Assembly (NCBI RefSeq): GCF_023197165.1
Contig: NZ_JALPRD010000001.1
Coordinates: 248,001 to 312,000 of the forward strand
Length of the DNA: 64,000 nucleotides
Source of the DNA: Sphingopyxis sp. MSC1_008
GTDB taxonomy: Bacteria > Pseudomonadota > Alphaproteobacteria > Sphingomonadales > Sphingomonadaceae
Direction of reading: 5' to 3'
Shown: positions 44,678-52,514 of the stretch, in pieces
Position numbering within the stretch: the first letter of the stretch is position 1
Layout: the number at the start of each line of letters is the position of its first letter
Translations under genes and position numbers: made by a program
The notes under the pieces: generated by a model
Told to the model about the DNA's origin: nothing
Databases searched by the model: none
Seen by the model: the letters and a program-made list of their open reading frames with translations, nothing else

Positions 44678-45550
44678 TCAGGCCAGCTCAGCCTTGAACA
44701 GTTCGAGCATTCGCGCCCACGCCTTTTCGGCCGCGGCTTCGTTATAGGCGCGGCCATCCGGCGGGCACCAGCCATGCATCGCGCCTTCGTATACCTCGAC
44801 CTCGTGCCACTGCTTGCGCGGTTCCAGCACCGCTTTCAGCAGCACCTTCTCGTTCGGGGTTTCCTTGTCGTCGTTATCGGCGATCGCGAACAGATAGCCG
44901 GCGTTGGTTTTCGGGATCAGCAGAAGCGGGCTGTCGGGCTTGTCGGTGCCGACGCCGCCGCCATGAAAGCTCCCCGCCGCGCCGACGCGATCGGGCTTCA
45001 GCGCCGCGGTATAGATCGTCATCGCTCCGCCCATGCAGTAACCGGTCGTGCCGAGCTTGCGCTTGGTATCGACCTCCTTCTGCGCGTCGAGGAAGGCGAG
45101 GTGTGCCTTGGCGTCGGTCTCGACGATCGGCCGCGTCAGTTGCTTCAGATAACCGAACAGTTTTTCGCGGATCGCAGGATTATTGAAATCGTTCGCGGCG
45201 TCGACCACTGGCGACTTCTGCCAGCGGTAGAAGGGATTGACGCAGAGCACCGCATAGCCCTCGCCCGCCAGCCGGTCGGCCATCTGGCGAAAGGCAGGCC
45301 GAAGCCCGCGGATATCGGGCCAGATAAGCACGCCGGGATGCTTGCCGCTCGCGGGCGCGACGAAATAGGCATCGCAGGTGCCGTCGTCGGTCTTGATCTC
45401 GACATCGCGGCCCTTCACTGGCTTGCCCGTGATCGCGCGCGCGGGCAGCGCCGCGACCAGCGCACCGGCTCCCGCGAGCGCGGCAAAGCTGCGCCGCCCG
45501 ACGGACAGCCCAGCGCGGTCAAGATCGGCTTCGGTGTTCTCGGTGCACAT
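44678..45550 (-). CDS. Dienelactone hydrolase family protein with Tat signal
   Basis: A 290-residue alpha/beta hydrolase. The N-terminus has a twin-arginine signal (VGRRSFAALAGAGALVAALPARA), so it should be folded before export to the periplasm. The catalytic part has the cysteine nucleophile in GTTGYCMGGAM, an Asp expected in AIADNDD, and His in EGAMHGWCPPDGRAY, matching dienelactone hydrolases. These open cyclic esters in the cytosol in aromatic degradation; an exported form must do something else. ATG 45550 follows GAGGAGAG. Substrate unknown. Confidence 0.87.
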   Translation of the reverse strand: MCTENTEADLDRAGLSVGRRSFAALAGAGALVAALPARAITGKPVKGRDVEIKTDDGTCDAYFVAPASGKHPGVLIWPDIRGLRPAFRQMADRLAGEGYAVLCVNPFYRWQKSPVVDAANDFNNPAIREKLFGYLKQLTRPIVETDAKAHLAFLDAQKEVDTKRKLGTTGYCMGGAMTIYTAALKPDRVGAAGSFHGGGVGTDKPDSPLLLIPKTNAGYLFAIADNDDKETPNEKVLLKAVLEPRKQWHEVEVYEGAMHGWCPPDGRAYNEAAAEKAWARMLELFKAELA

Positions 45551-45697
45551 ATCTCTCTCCTCGAAGGGCATTTTTGGAAAGCCGCGGAAAACTGCGCAAC
45601 TTCACTCGCGATTGCATATTTCGTCCCGTGATGGGGGTCGAACGGATGGCGAAGCTAATCGAGCCCGCCTTTATAGGACAGCGGTTTTTGTCGCTTA

Positions 45698-45831
45698 AAT
45701 CCTCCCTGTGACGCAGATATGGGGAGGGAGACCATCCGAAGGATGGTGGAGGGGCAGCGACGTCGCGCCATTGCCCCTCCGTCAGCGCTTTGCGCTGCCA
45801 CTTCCCCATGGCTTCGCCACAGGGAGAATCA
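45698..45831. repeat. Dispersed palindromic repeat, copy A
   Basis: A 134-base element bounded by inverted ends (AATCCTCCCTGTG... and ...CACAGGGAGAATC). Its reverse complement closely matches the element at 62711-62848, including GGCAGCGC-A-GCGCTGACGGAGGGG. It lies against the 3' end of the HAD gene and encodes nothing convincing. It resembles the small mobile or REP-like elements common in Sphingomonads. Confidence 0.85.
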
Positions 45832-46518
45832 TTTGAGGTTGAGTGTCAACGCAGCAACCTCTTCGAACGTCAGCGCCACATGATGCACGCCAACCTCGCG
45901 CAGCATCGCGCCATGGCCTGCGCGGTCGACGATATGCCCTGCGCCGCAAAAGCCGACGACGGTCATCCCCGCCGCAATCGCCGCTTGCGCCCCGGTCGGC
46001 GAGTCCTCGATCGCAAGGCACGCAGCCGGATCGACGCCCAGCCCTTTTGCGGCGGCGAGATAGATGTCGGGAAACGGCTTGCCGCGGTCCCAGCCGTCAG
46101 CGCTGTAAACATGCTCGCCGAAATGATGACCGAGCCCGAACAGGGCGAGCGCCCAGCCGATATATTCGGCGCGGCTCGACGAGGCGATCGCGCGCGGGAG
46201 CGGACCGAGCGCGTCGAGGAATGCGGCGACGCCGGGGACGGCATCGAAGCCCTCCATATAGCGCGCCCGCGCGCGTTTCCGGTGCGTCTCACGGAAATCG
46301 GCGGGCAGCGCGCGGCCATAGCGCGCCACGATCCGCCGCTCGGTCTCCTGCCAATTATGGCCATAATAGTCGCGCAGGCATTCGTTATAGGTCGCGGGCA
46401 TGCCCGCGGCGGTCAGGCTCTCGGCGAGCGACAGGTTCGCGCGCACCTCACTGTCGGCGACGACGCCGTCGAAATCGAAGATGATCGCGGCGGGAGGGGT
46501 TGCTCTCATATTCTTCAT
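45829..46518 (-). CDS. HAD-family hydrolase (beta-phosphoglucomutase/YfbT-like)
   Basis: A 229-residue haloacid-dehalogenase phosphatase. Motif I is IIFDFDGVVADSEV, motif II includes AIASSSRAEY, the lysine motif III is GWDRGKPFPDIYLAAAKGLG, and motif IV is CLAIEDSPTGAQAAIAAGM. The helical cap sits after motif I. It probably removes phosphate from a small sugar phosphate; the exact substrate is unknown. The start at 46518 follows GGCGGGAA. The stop lies inside the edge of repeat copy A. Confidence 0.9.
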   Translation of the reverse strand: MKNMRATPPAAIIFDFDGVVADSEVRANLSLAESLTAAGMPATYNECLRDYYGHNWQETERRIVARYGRALPADFRETHRKRARARYMEGFDAVPGVAAFLDALGPLPRAIASSSRAEYIGWALALFGLGHHFGEHVYSADGWDRGKPFPDIYLAAAKGLGVDPAACLAIEDSPTGAQAAIAAGMTVVGFCGAGHIVDRAGHGAMLREVGVHHVALTFEEVAALTLNLK

Positions 46519-46557
46519 ATTTCCCGCCTAGAGCATCGGGGTTCAGGAGACACCCCA

Positions 46558-46746
46558 ATGAAGTTCATTTCGCTCAAGTCGCGCGGCGGCAATTATCTGG
46601 TCGTCGCCGAAAATGTCGCCTGGCTCCGCGACTATGAAAATGGCCAGACGCCGGTCGGCATGGTCGGCGGCGCGCCCTTGCTCGTTGCCGGTAAGATCGA
46701 GGAAATCGCCGAATCCATTCTGGCGCAGGCCAACGCGGCGGAGTGA
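46558..46746 (+). CDS. Small conserved hypothetical protein (62 aa)
   Basis: The ATG at 46558 follows AGGAGA. The 62-residue product MKFISLKSRGGNYLVVAENV... has an alternating hydrophobic pattern and ends IEEIAESILAQANAAE, an amphipathic helix. The SRGGNYLVVAENVAWLRDYENG part looks like a small beta-rich fold of the kind found in short Sphingomonad proteins of unknown function. The gene is divergent from the HAD gene. No function assigned. Confidence 0.7.
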   Translation: MKFISLKSRGGNYLVVAENVAWLRDYENGQTPVGMVGGAPLLVAGKIEEIAESILAQANAAE

Positions 46747-46765
46747 CAGCCCGGCGACGCGAGCG

Positions 46766-47179
46766 TCAGCGCATGACCTCATGCTCGCGCGCATAGCCCC
46801 ACGCCCCCTCGCCCGACCAGCCGCGCCCGTCGGGGAAGCTCAGCTTCAACCCGCTGAGCTGCGCGGGGGCGAACAGGCGCATATTGACGCCCATCAAATC
46901 GACCTCGCCGCCCATCCGTTCGATCAGCCCCTCGGTCGCCGACCAGTGCGTCGTGCAGCCGCAGGTCGCACAGAAATGCAGGTCCGAATTGGGGTTTTCG
47001 CGGTCGGCGCGATTATAGGTTCGCGTCGCGCCCTCGATCACGACATTGCGCGGCGACATATAGCTCCAGAGGATGCCGTGCGAGAAGCAGAGCGAGCAAT
47101 TGCACTCGGCGATCTCTTCGGGCGCCTTGGCGAGCCGCACCGAGACGGCACCGCAGTGGCATGTGGTATTCCAATTCAT
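46766..47179 (-). CDS. GFA family (CENP-V/GFA domain) protein
   Basis: A 137-residue zinc-binding protein of the glutathione-dependent formaldehyde-activating family. Cysteine pairs are TCHCGAVSV, ECNCSLC and FCATCGCTTHW, the expected zinc ligands. The family includes formaldehyde-glutathione adduct enzymes but most members are uncharacterised. ATG 47179 with GAGGCG five bases upstream was chosen over ATGs further upstream. It is close to the membrane protein gene at 47209. Confidence 0.88.
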   Translation of the reverse strand: MNWNTTCHCGAVSVRLAKAPEEIAECNCSLCFSHGILWSYMSPRNVVIEGATRTYNRADRENPNSDLHFCATCGCTTHWSATEGLIERMGGEVDLMGVNMRLFAPAQLSGLKLSFPDGRGWSGEGAWGYAREHEVMR

Positions 47180-47208
47180 TGGCGCCTCATACTTCATCGA
47201 TAGTCGCA

Positions 47209-47757
47209 TCAAACACGGCGGCGTCCAAAACTGGGCCGCACAGGCGCGGATTGGACCGCGGGTTCGACCGGGTTTTGAAGCCGGTCGATGGCGGCAAGCG
47301 CCTCATCGATGCGGCAGTCGGTCAACGTAAACCCGATCCAGATATCGGCGCGTACCCCGAACAAGGCGTTTGCCTTCGAAGAATAGCCCGCCGGGTGCGA
47401 AGGTGGAAATCTGTCGGGGCGCGTGAGGCGCAGCAGAATAAACTCCGTTTTACCTCGGCTCCCCCACGTCGAAATTCGCGAGATTTCTTGCCACGGGATC
47501 ATATCGTCTGACCAGGAACGCGAATAAATTCCTTTGGACGAAATTCTGACGCGTTCCGCCGCACCGAATAAACGCGGTAAAAGCCCGATTCCCGCTATCC
47601 CGAAGAAAACCAGCGCGATCCAGCCGACTATTTGCCGTTTCATGCCTTGCGCAGGAATGAGGAAAATAGTCGAAACCCAAACAAAGCCGGCACAAATGGC
47701 GATTGCCGCCCCAATGCGCCACCAAGAATCCCTTGCGATGAAGGGGTCTTGGCTCAC
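47209..47757 (-). CDS. Hypothetical membrane protein (STM3941-like)
   Basis: A 182-residue protein with two membrane segments near residues 15-35 and 42-62, then a cytosolic PH-like beta domain (RVRISSKGIYSRSWSDDMIPWQEISRIST, EFILLRLTRPDRFPP). This resembles the small STM3941 group of unknown function. Its ATG overlaps the glmS stop by four bases (ATGA), so it is probably translated with glmS, though base composition here is a little lower in G+C than its neighbours. Confidence 0.68.
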   Translation of the reverse strand: MSQDPFIARDSWWRIGAAIAICAGFVWVSTIFLIPAQGMKRQIVGWIALVFFGIAGIGLLPRLFGAAERVRISSKGIYSRSWSDDMIPWQEISRISTWGSRGKTEFILLRLTRPDRFPPSHPAGYSSKANALFGVRADIWIGFTLTDCRIDEALAAIDRLQNPVEPAVQSAPVRPSFGRRRV

Positions 47758-49577
47758 TCCACCGTCACCGACTTCGCCAGATTGCGCGGCTGGTCGACGT
47801 CGGTGCCCTTGGCGACCGCGACGTGATAGGCCAGCAACTGCACCGGCACCGCATAAACCAGCGGCGCGATCAGCGGGTGGACCTTGGGCATTTCGATCGT
47901 GGCCATGCAGCCGTCGCCGGCTTCGGCGAGACCCTCGGCGTCCGAAATCAGCACGACCTTGCCGCCGCGCGCCATGACTTCCTGCATGTTGCTGACGGTC
48001 TTTTCGAACAGCGGCCCGCTCGGCGCGAGGACGATCACCGGGACGGCTTCGTCGATCAGTGCGATCGGGCCGTGCTTCATTTCGCCCGATGCGTAACCTT
48101 CGGCGTGGATGTACGAGATTTCCTTGAGCTTGAGCGCGCCTTCGAGCGCGAGCGGATAGTCGGGACCGCGGCCGAGGTAGAGCACGTCGCGCGCCGGGGC
48201 GACGAGATGCGCCATCTTGGAGATTTCCTCGTCGTGCGCGAGTGCGGCGTTGAGCGCGGCGGGCGCCTCGATCAGATGCTTGACGATCTCATGCTCGTCG
48301 GCGGCGCTGAGCTTGCCCTTCTTCAGCGCGAGATGCGCGGCAAGCGCGGCGAGCACCGCGAGCTGGCAGGTGAACGCCTTGGTCGAGGCGACGCCGATTT
48401 CGGGGCCGGCGTGGGTCGGGAGCAGCAGGTCGGCCTCACGCGCCATGCTGCTCGTCGGCACATTGACGACGACCGCGATCGTCTGTCCGTTCGCCTTGCA
48501 ATGGCGGAGCGCCGCGAGCGTGTCGGCGGTCTCGCCCGACTGCGAGATGAAGAGCGCGAGCCCGCCGGGCTGGAGCACCGGGTCGCGGTAGCGGAACTCC
48601 GACGCGACATCGATGTCGACGGGAACGCGCGCGAAGGTCTCGAACCAGTATTTGGCGACCATGCCGGCGTAGAAGCTGGTGCCGCACGCGACGATCGTGA
48701 TGCGCTCGACGCCCGCGAGGTCGAAATCCATCTGCGGCAGCGCGACGGTCTGTTCGAGCGGGCGGATGTAGGAGGAGAGCGTCTGCGCAACGACGGTCGG
48801 CTGCTCGAAAATCTCCTTCTGCATGAAGTGGCGGTAATTGCCCTTCTCGACCGCTGCGGCGGTGACGCCCGAGGTCGTGATCTCGCGCGTCACGGGGTTG
48901 TTTTCGGCGTCGTAGATCTGCGCGCCGTCGGTGGTGATGACGACCCAGTCGCCTTCGTCAAGATAGGCGATCTTCTGCGTCAGCGGCGCGAGCGCCAAGG
49001 CATCGCTGCCCAGATAGGTTTCGCCATCGCCATAACCGACGACGAGCGGCGAGCCGAGGCGTGCACCGATGAGCAGATCGGGATGCTGGCGGAAGGCGAT
49101 CGCGAGCGCGAAGGCGCCGCGGAGCTGCGGGAGGACCGCCTTGACCGCATCCTGCGGCGACTTGCCCGCCTCGACCTGTTCGCTGACCAGATGCGCAACG
49201 ACTTCGGTGTCGGTCTCGCTTTCGAACTTGCGGCCGCGTGCCTGCAAGGCTTCGCGCAGCGGCTTGAAATTCTCGATGATGCCGTTGTGGACGAGCGCGA
49301 CTTCGCCCGTCGCATGCGGGTGCGCATTGCTCGTCGTCGGCGCGCCGTGCGTCGCCCAGCGCGTGTGCGCGATGCCGACGGTGCCGGGCGCCGGGTTGCC
49401 CGCGAGTTCCTTGACGAGATTGCCGAGCTTGCCCTCGGCACGGCGGCGGATCAGCTGGCCGCCCTCGACCGTGCATACGCCCGCCGAGTCATAGCCGCGA
49501 TATTCCATGCGCTTCAGCCCGTCGACGAGGCGGTCCGCGACCTGGGCCGTGCCGATGATTCCGATAATTCCGCACAT
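47754..49577 (-). CDS. glmS: Glutamine-fructose-6-phosphate transaminase (isomerizing)
   Basis: A 607-residue enzyme making glucosamine-6-phosphate, the first step to UDP-GlcNAc and peptidoglycan. The N-terminal glutaminase nucleophile is Cys2 (MCGIIGI), followed by RRAEGKLGNL and THGAPT motifs. Two SIS isomerase domains carry TIVACGTSFYAG, SQSGETADTLAAL and the C-terminal signature LRRC-like VYAVPVQLLAYHVAVAKGTDVDQPRNLAKSVTVE. It shares its pathway with glmU at 52515. No GlmS ribozyme is seen upstream. Confidence 0.97.
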   Translation of the reverse strand: MCGIIGIIGTAQVADRLVDGLKRMEYRGYDSAGVCTVEGGQLIRRRAEGKLGNLVKELAGNPAPGTVGIAHTRWATHGAPTTSNAHPHATGEVALVHNGIIENFKPLREALQARGRKFESETDTEVVAHLVSEQVEAGKSPQDAVKAVLPQLRGAFALAIAFRQHPDLLIGARLGSPLVVGYGDGETYLGSDALALAPLTQKIAYLDEGDWVVITTDGAQIYDAENNPVTREITTSGVTAAAVEKGNYRHFMQKEIFEQPTVVAQTLSSYIRPLEQTVALPQMDFDLAGVERITIVACGTSFYAGMVAKYWFETFARVPVDIDVASEFRYRDPVLQPGGLALFISQSGETADTLAALRHCKANGQTIAVVVNVPTSSMAREADLLLPTHAGPEIGVASTKAFTCQLAVLAALAAHLALKKGKLSAADEHEIVKHLIEAPAALNAALAHDEEISKMAHLVAPARDVLYLGRGPDYPLALEGALKLKEISYIHAEGYASGEMKHGPIALIDEAVPVIVLAPSGPLFEKTVSNMQEVMARGGKVVLISDAEGLAEAGDGCMATIEMPKVHPLIAPLVYAVPVQLLAYHVAVAKGTDVDQPRNLAKSVTVE

Positions 49578-49593
49578 GTTTTCTTACTTTCGT

Positions 49594-49971
49594 TCAAAGC
49601 GTGTAAGGCACGCGAATCCCCGGCATGGCCGCCGGAAAATCCTTTACATTCCGCGTCACGAGAACGCGACCGCGGGTGAGCGCGGTGGCAAGTATGATCG
49701 CGTCCGGTGATTTCAATCCCGGTCGTTCACGGCGAAGCGCCGCTGCGCGATCGGCAATTTCTTCGTCGAGCTCGTCGATCCCGAAACCCGACAAAAGAGC
49801 CTGCGCGCGCCGGAGCCCCTCACCCTCGCCTTTGGACATGATTTCGAGCCAGACGATCCGGCTGATCCAGACACGACCTCGCCCTGCAGCGCGCTCGATT
49901 TCCGTTCGCGCCTGCGGGAATCCGCGCAGCAAGTCGATCAGAATATTGGTATCAAAAGCAAAGCCGCTCAC
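49594..49971 (-). CDS. PIN-domain toxin (VapC type)
   Basis: A 125-residue PIN-fold ribonuclease. The acidic active site is DTNILIDLL at the start, the Glu in RIVWLEIMSKG, and the Asp pair in LKSPDAIILATAL and VTRNVKDFP. The gene overlaps its antitoxin by four bases. VapC toxins usually cut tRNA or rRNA. It lies 16 bases upstream of glmS and runs in the same direction. Confidence 0.88.
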   Translation of the reverse strand: MSGFAFDTNILIDLLRGFPQARTEIERAAGRGRVWISRIVWLEIMSKGEGEGLRRAQALLSGFGIDELDEEIADRAAALRRERPGLKSPDAIILATALTRGRVLVTRNVKDFPAAMPGIRVPYTL

Positions 49972-50354
49972 TTTTTCTGGCGCTTCTTCTTCGGCTTATC
50001 AAGCTTTCCAGATTTGCCCCCCTGTTCTGCAAGCCAAGCTTTGTGCGCCTCATGCTCACGATCGTCATTGGCATCGAACAGGTCGGGAAACTCGGCGCGC
50101 GTCGCCTCATAATCCGGATCCCAAGGCCGGGTCGACGCCGCGCGTTCGCGTCGCTGCCAATCAACCGCGTCCCCGATATCGTCGCGCGATTGCCACGCAC
50201 CGAAGCCCTTTTCTATCCAATCGTCGGGCGCGTGCGGCCGATAGGCAGTGACTGCGTCACGGAGCACCGCCGCACGCGATTTGCCCTGCTCGACCGCGAG
50301 TTGGTCGAGCCATCGAATATCTTCGTCGGGCAGATCTGCAAGAATGCGAGTCAT
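49968..50354 (-). CDS. Ribbon-helix-helix antitoxin
   Basis: A 128-residue protein. The N-terminal third has a ribbon-helix-helix pattern (RILADLPDEDIRWLDQLAVEQGKSRAAVLRDAV). The rest is charged and probably disordered, ending in a lysine-rich tail (KPKKKRQKK), where it would wrap the PIN toxin. It overlaps the toxin gene by four bases and is preceded by GATATC repeats, a likely operator for autorepression. Confidence 0.82.
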   Translation of the reverse strand: MTRILADLPDEDIRWLDQLAVEQGKSRAAVLRDAVTAYRPHAPDDWIEKGFGAWQSRDDIGDAVDWQRRERAASTRPWDPDYEATRAEFPDLFDANDDREHEAHKAWLAEQGGKSGKLDKPKKKRQKK

Positions 50355-50382
50355 GATATACTGATATCATATCACGATATCA
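50355..50382. promoter_or_regulatory. GATATC repeat operator of toxin-antitoxin pair
   Basis: Three GATAT half-sites (50355, 50363, 50376), two of them full GATATC palindromes spaced 13 bases apart, lie immediately before the antitoxin start. Repeated palindromes of this sort bind dimeric ribbon-helix-helix repressors. Confidence 0.55.
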
Positions 50383-50384
50383 AA

Positions 50385-50849
50385 TCAAGCCAGCAACTGC
50401 TTTCTATAGACAAGAAACCCCGATTTTTCCGCGATGCGATCGTAGAGTGCCATCGCCGTTTCGTTCGTCTCATGCGTCAACCAATAGACGCGGGGCAGCG
50501 AACGCTCCCTTGCCGCGCCATAGACCGCCTCGATCAACGCCCGCCCAACACCCTTTCCGCGCGCTTCGGCGGTGGTGAACAGGTCCTGCAGATAAAGCGA
50601 GGGCAGCAACGAGGTGGTGCTGCGATGCAGGAGATAATGGGTGAGGCCAAGCAGCGCGCCGTTCTGTTCGGCGACGAGCGCGAACATCGGCTCATACGGA
50701 TCGAAGAAACGCTCCCACGTCGCGGCGGTGATCTCGGGCGCCAGCGCCGTCGCGCCGCTGCGGCCATAGAATGCGTTGTAGCCCTCCCATAAAGGCAGCC
50801 AGCGATCATAATCGGCGCGCGCCGCCGGACGGACGAGCAGGCCGCTCAT
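50385..50849 (-). CDS. GNAT acetyltransferase
   Basis: A 154-residue GCN5-type N-acetyltransferase. The acetyl-CoA loop is TTAEARGKGVGRALIEAVYGAA near residue 95, and a final strand/helix LYDRIAEKSGFLVYRKQL completes the fold. The N-terminal part WLPLWEGYNAFYGR is typical of a group of uncharacterised small-molecule acetylases. Its ATG overlaps the stop of the preceding gene (ATGA). Substrate unknown. Confidence 0.85.
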   Translation of the reverse strand: MSGLLVRPAARADYDRWLPLWEGYNAFYGRSGATALAPEITAATWERFFDPYEPMFALVAEQNGALLGLTHYLLHRSTTSLLPSLYLQDLFTTAEARGKGVGRALIEAVYGAARERSLPRVYWLTHETNETAMALYDRIAEKSGFLVYRKQLLA

Positions 50850-51160
50850 GTCCGGCCGAAATTGCGGTCGACGAAGATCATCGCGAACTGGACCGGATCG
50901 GGCGCCTCAGCATTGCCCGCGGCGAAGCGCGCCTTGCCGTCGGTCCAGATTTTCAGGATCTGCGCCTTTAGTTCGGGGCCGAACTTCATCTGCTGCTCGA
51001 CGATCTGCTCCCAGCTTCCCTTGACGCCGAAGCTTTGTTCGAGCTGCGGCACCATCGCCTTGCAATAGGTTTCGGTCGCGGCGTCGAGATGGCCGATCGC
51101 CTTCAGCACCCAGGCGTCGACAAAGCGCAGGAAGGGCGTGTCGGTATAGCGGTCGGTCAA
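50846..51160 (-). CDS. Small conserved hypothetical protein (104 aa)
   Basis: A 104-residue, probably all-helical soluble protein (TPFLRFVDAWVLKAIGHLDAATETYCKAMVPQLEQSF... ending DPVQFAMIFVDRNFGRT). No domain is recognised. It overlaps both the ankyrin gene upstream and the acetyltransferase downstream by four bases each, so the three are translated as a coupled unit. No function assigned. Confidence 0.7.
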   Translation of the reverse strand: MTDRYTDTPFLRFVDAWVLKAIGHLDAATETYCKAMVPQLEQSFGVKGSWEQIVEQQMKFGPELKAQILKIWTDGKARFAAGNAEAPDPVQFAMIFVDRNFGRT

Positions 51161-51915
51161 TTTTTCTTCTCCGGATGATTCGATGAGGATAGCGGTAGAT
51201 AGTCACCGAGGATGTTGCGTTCCATGGCCTCGCCCCACCCCGCGCCGTGGTCGCTCACATACAGCGCGGCCTGCCGGTCGGAAATATGATGGTCGCCATA
51301 GGTCAGTAGCTGGAGGATGGCGGCGGGGCGCAAATGACGGCTGGCCCAGCCGAGCGGCGTGTCGCCGTGCGCGTCGCGGCACTCTTTGTCCGCCCCGGCC
51401 TCGATCAGCAACCGGATCGTCGCGGCGTCGCAATAGGCAGCCGCAAGGTGAAGCGGATATTCGCCGCAGGTACGAATGTCGCGCATGAAGGCGCCGGTTT
51501 CCTTTCCCGCAATCGTCGGCACCTTGGGATTGGCGCCGCGATCGAGCAGCAGCCGCACGACCATCGCATAATAGGGCCGGCCCGCTTTGGACAATGCCGC
51601 ATGCAGGACGGTTTCGCCCGTATCGGCGTTGCGCCAGTCGGGATCGGCGCCCTGCTCGATCAGGAAATCGGCGGTCTTCCAGAGACCGGAAAAGGCGGCG
51701 TTGCCAAGCTCGGCGCCGAGGTCGAGCGTACCGAAATCGCATCCGGCGGCCAGCGCGGCGCGAAGCCCGGTGACATCGCCATAATAGACCAGCCATTGCA
51801 GCACCGAGACGCGGCCCGAGGTTGCAAGCTCCGGCCCGCCGGGCCGTACGAGCAAGTCGATGACCAGATCGGTGCGCCCCTTGGCGATCAGGTCGAGCAG
51901 CTGGTGATTTTCCAT
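51157..51915 (-). CDS. Ankyrin-repeat protein
   Basis: A 252-residue cytosolic protein of about five ankyrin repeats: repeat-like stretches include GNAAFSGLWKTADFLIEQGADPDWRN, GETVLHAALSKAG..VVRLLLDRGANPKVP, YPLHLAAAYCDAATIRLLIEAGADKECRD and GDTPLGWASRH. Ankyrin repeats bind other proteins; none is identified. ATG 51915 follows AGGAG. It is coupled to the downstream 104-residue gene. No signal peptide is seen. Confidence 0.85.
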   Translation of the reverse strand: MENHQLLDLIAKGRTDLVIDLLVRPGGPELATSGRVSVLQWLVYYGDVTGLRAALAAGCDFGTLDLGAELGNAAFSGLWKTADFLIEQGADPDWRNADTGETVLHAALSKAGRPYYAMVVRLLLDRGANPKVPTIAGKETGAFMRDIRTCGEYPLHLAAAYCDAATIRLLIEAGADKECRDAHGDTPLGWASRHLRPAAILQLLTYGDHHISDRQAALYVSDHGAGWGEAMERNILGDYLPLSSSNHPEKKN

Positions 51916-51952
51916 GGTCGGCTCCTGCGCACCGGGCGGGCGTCCCACCCTA

Positions 51953-52510
51953 TCATCGCGGCACGTCGGTGGCGACCGCAGGCTGCGCCTTCCAATCGTC
52001 GCGGAGCAGGCCGTAGATCAGCGAATCGCGCACGCCGATATGCGTTTCCCACTCGCCGCGCAGCCGGCCTTCGCGCTGAAAACCCAGGCGTTCGAGCAAT
52101 CCGATCGAGCCGGGGTTTTCGGGGTCGGTGTCGGCAAATATCCGGCGCAGGCCCATCTCGCCGAACCCATGGTCGATCACCCGCGTCACCGCCTCGCGCG
52201 CGATGCCGGTGCCCCATTGGTCGCGGCGCAGGATATAGCCGATCTCTTTCACGTCGGGCTTGCCGTCGATCAGGATCACCCAGCCGAGCGCCGCGTCATC
52301 GCCCGCGGTGATCGCCCAGCACAGATAGCCCTGCCCTTCGGCGGCATTGCCCTTGACATAGGCCGCGGTCTCGGCGGGCGATGCGTGCGGCCCGCTCGAC
52401 CACCAGATCATCACCTCGGGATCCGACAGCACCGGGAACAGCGCGGCGGCATCGTCCTCGCGCAATTGGCGCAGCACGAGGCGCGCGGTCGTCAGCGTCG
52501 GCGCGGGCAT
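51953..52510 (-). CDS. GNAT acetyltransferase (RimJ/RimL-like)
   Basis: A 185-residue N-acetyltransferase. It has the TARLVLRQLREDDAAALFPVLSDPEVMIWW opening typical of the RimJ/RimL group and the acetyl-CoA motif LRRDQWGTGIAREAVTRVIDHGFGEMGLRRI. Members acetylate the N-terminus of ribosomal proteins or small amines. The substrate is not known here. It sits five bases after glmU and is probably co-transcribed. Confidence 0.87.
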   Translation of the reverse strand: MPAPTLTTARLVLRQLREDDAAALFPVLSDPEVMIWWSSGPHASPAETAAYVKGNAAEGQGYLCWAITAGDDAALGWVILIDGKPDVKEIGYILRRDQWGTGIAREAVTRVIDHGFGEMGLRRIFADTDPENPGSIGLLERLGFQREGRLRGEWETHIGVRDSLIYGLLRDDWKAQPAVATDVPR

Positions 52511-52514
52511 CGGG

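Noticed and set aside
49578..49593. glmS ribozyme upstream of glmS
   Set aside because: Only 16 bases separate glmS from the toxin gene, too short for the ribozyme, which is also typical of Gram-positives.
47823..49679. 618-codon open frame antisense to glmS
   Set aside because: Completely mirrors glmS codons; repeated DxRD-like low-complexity product, no start signal.
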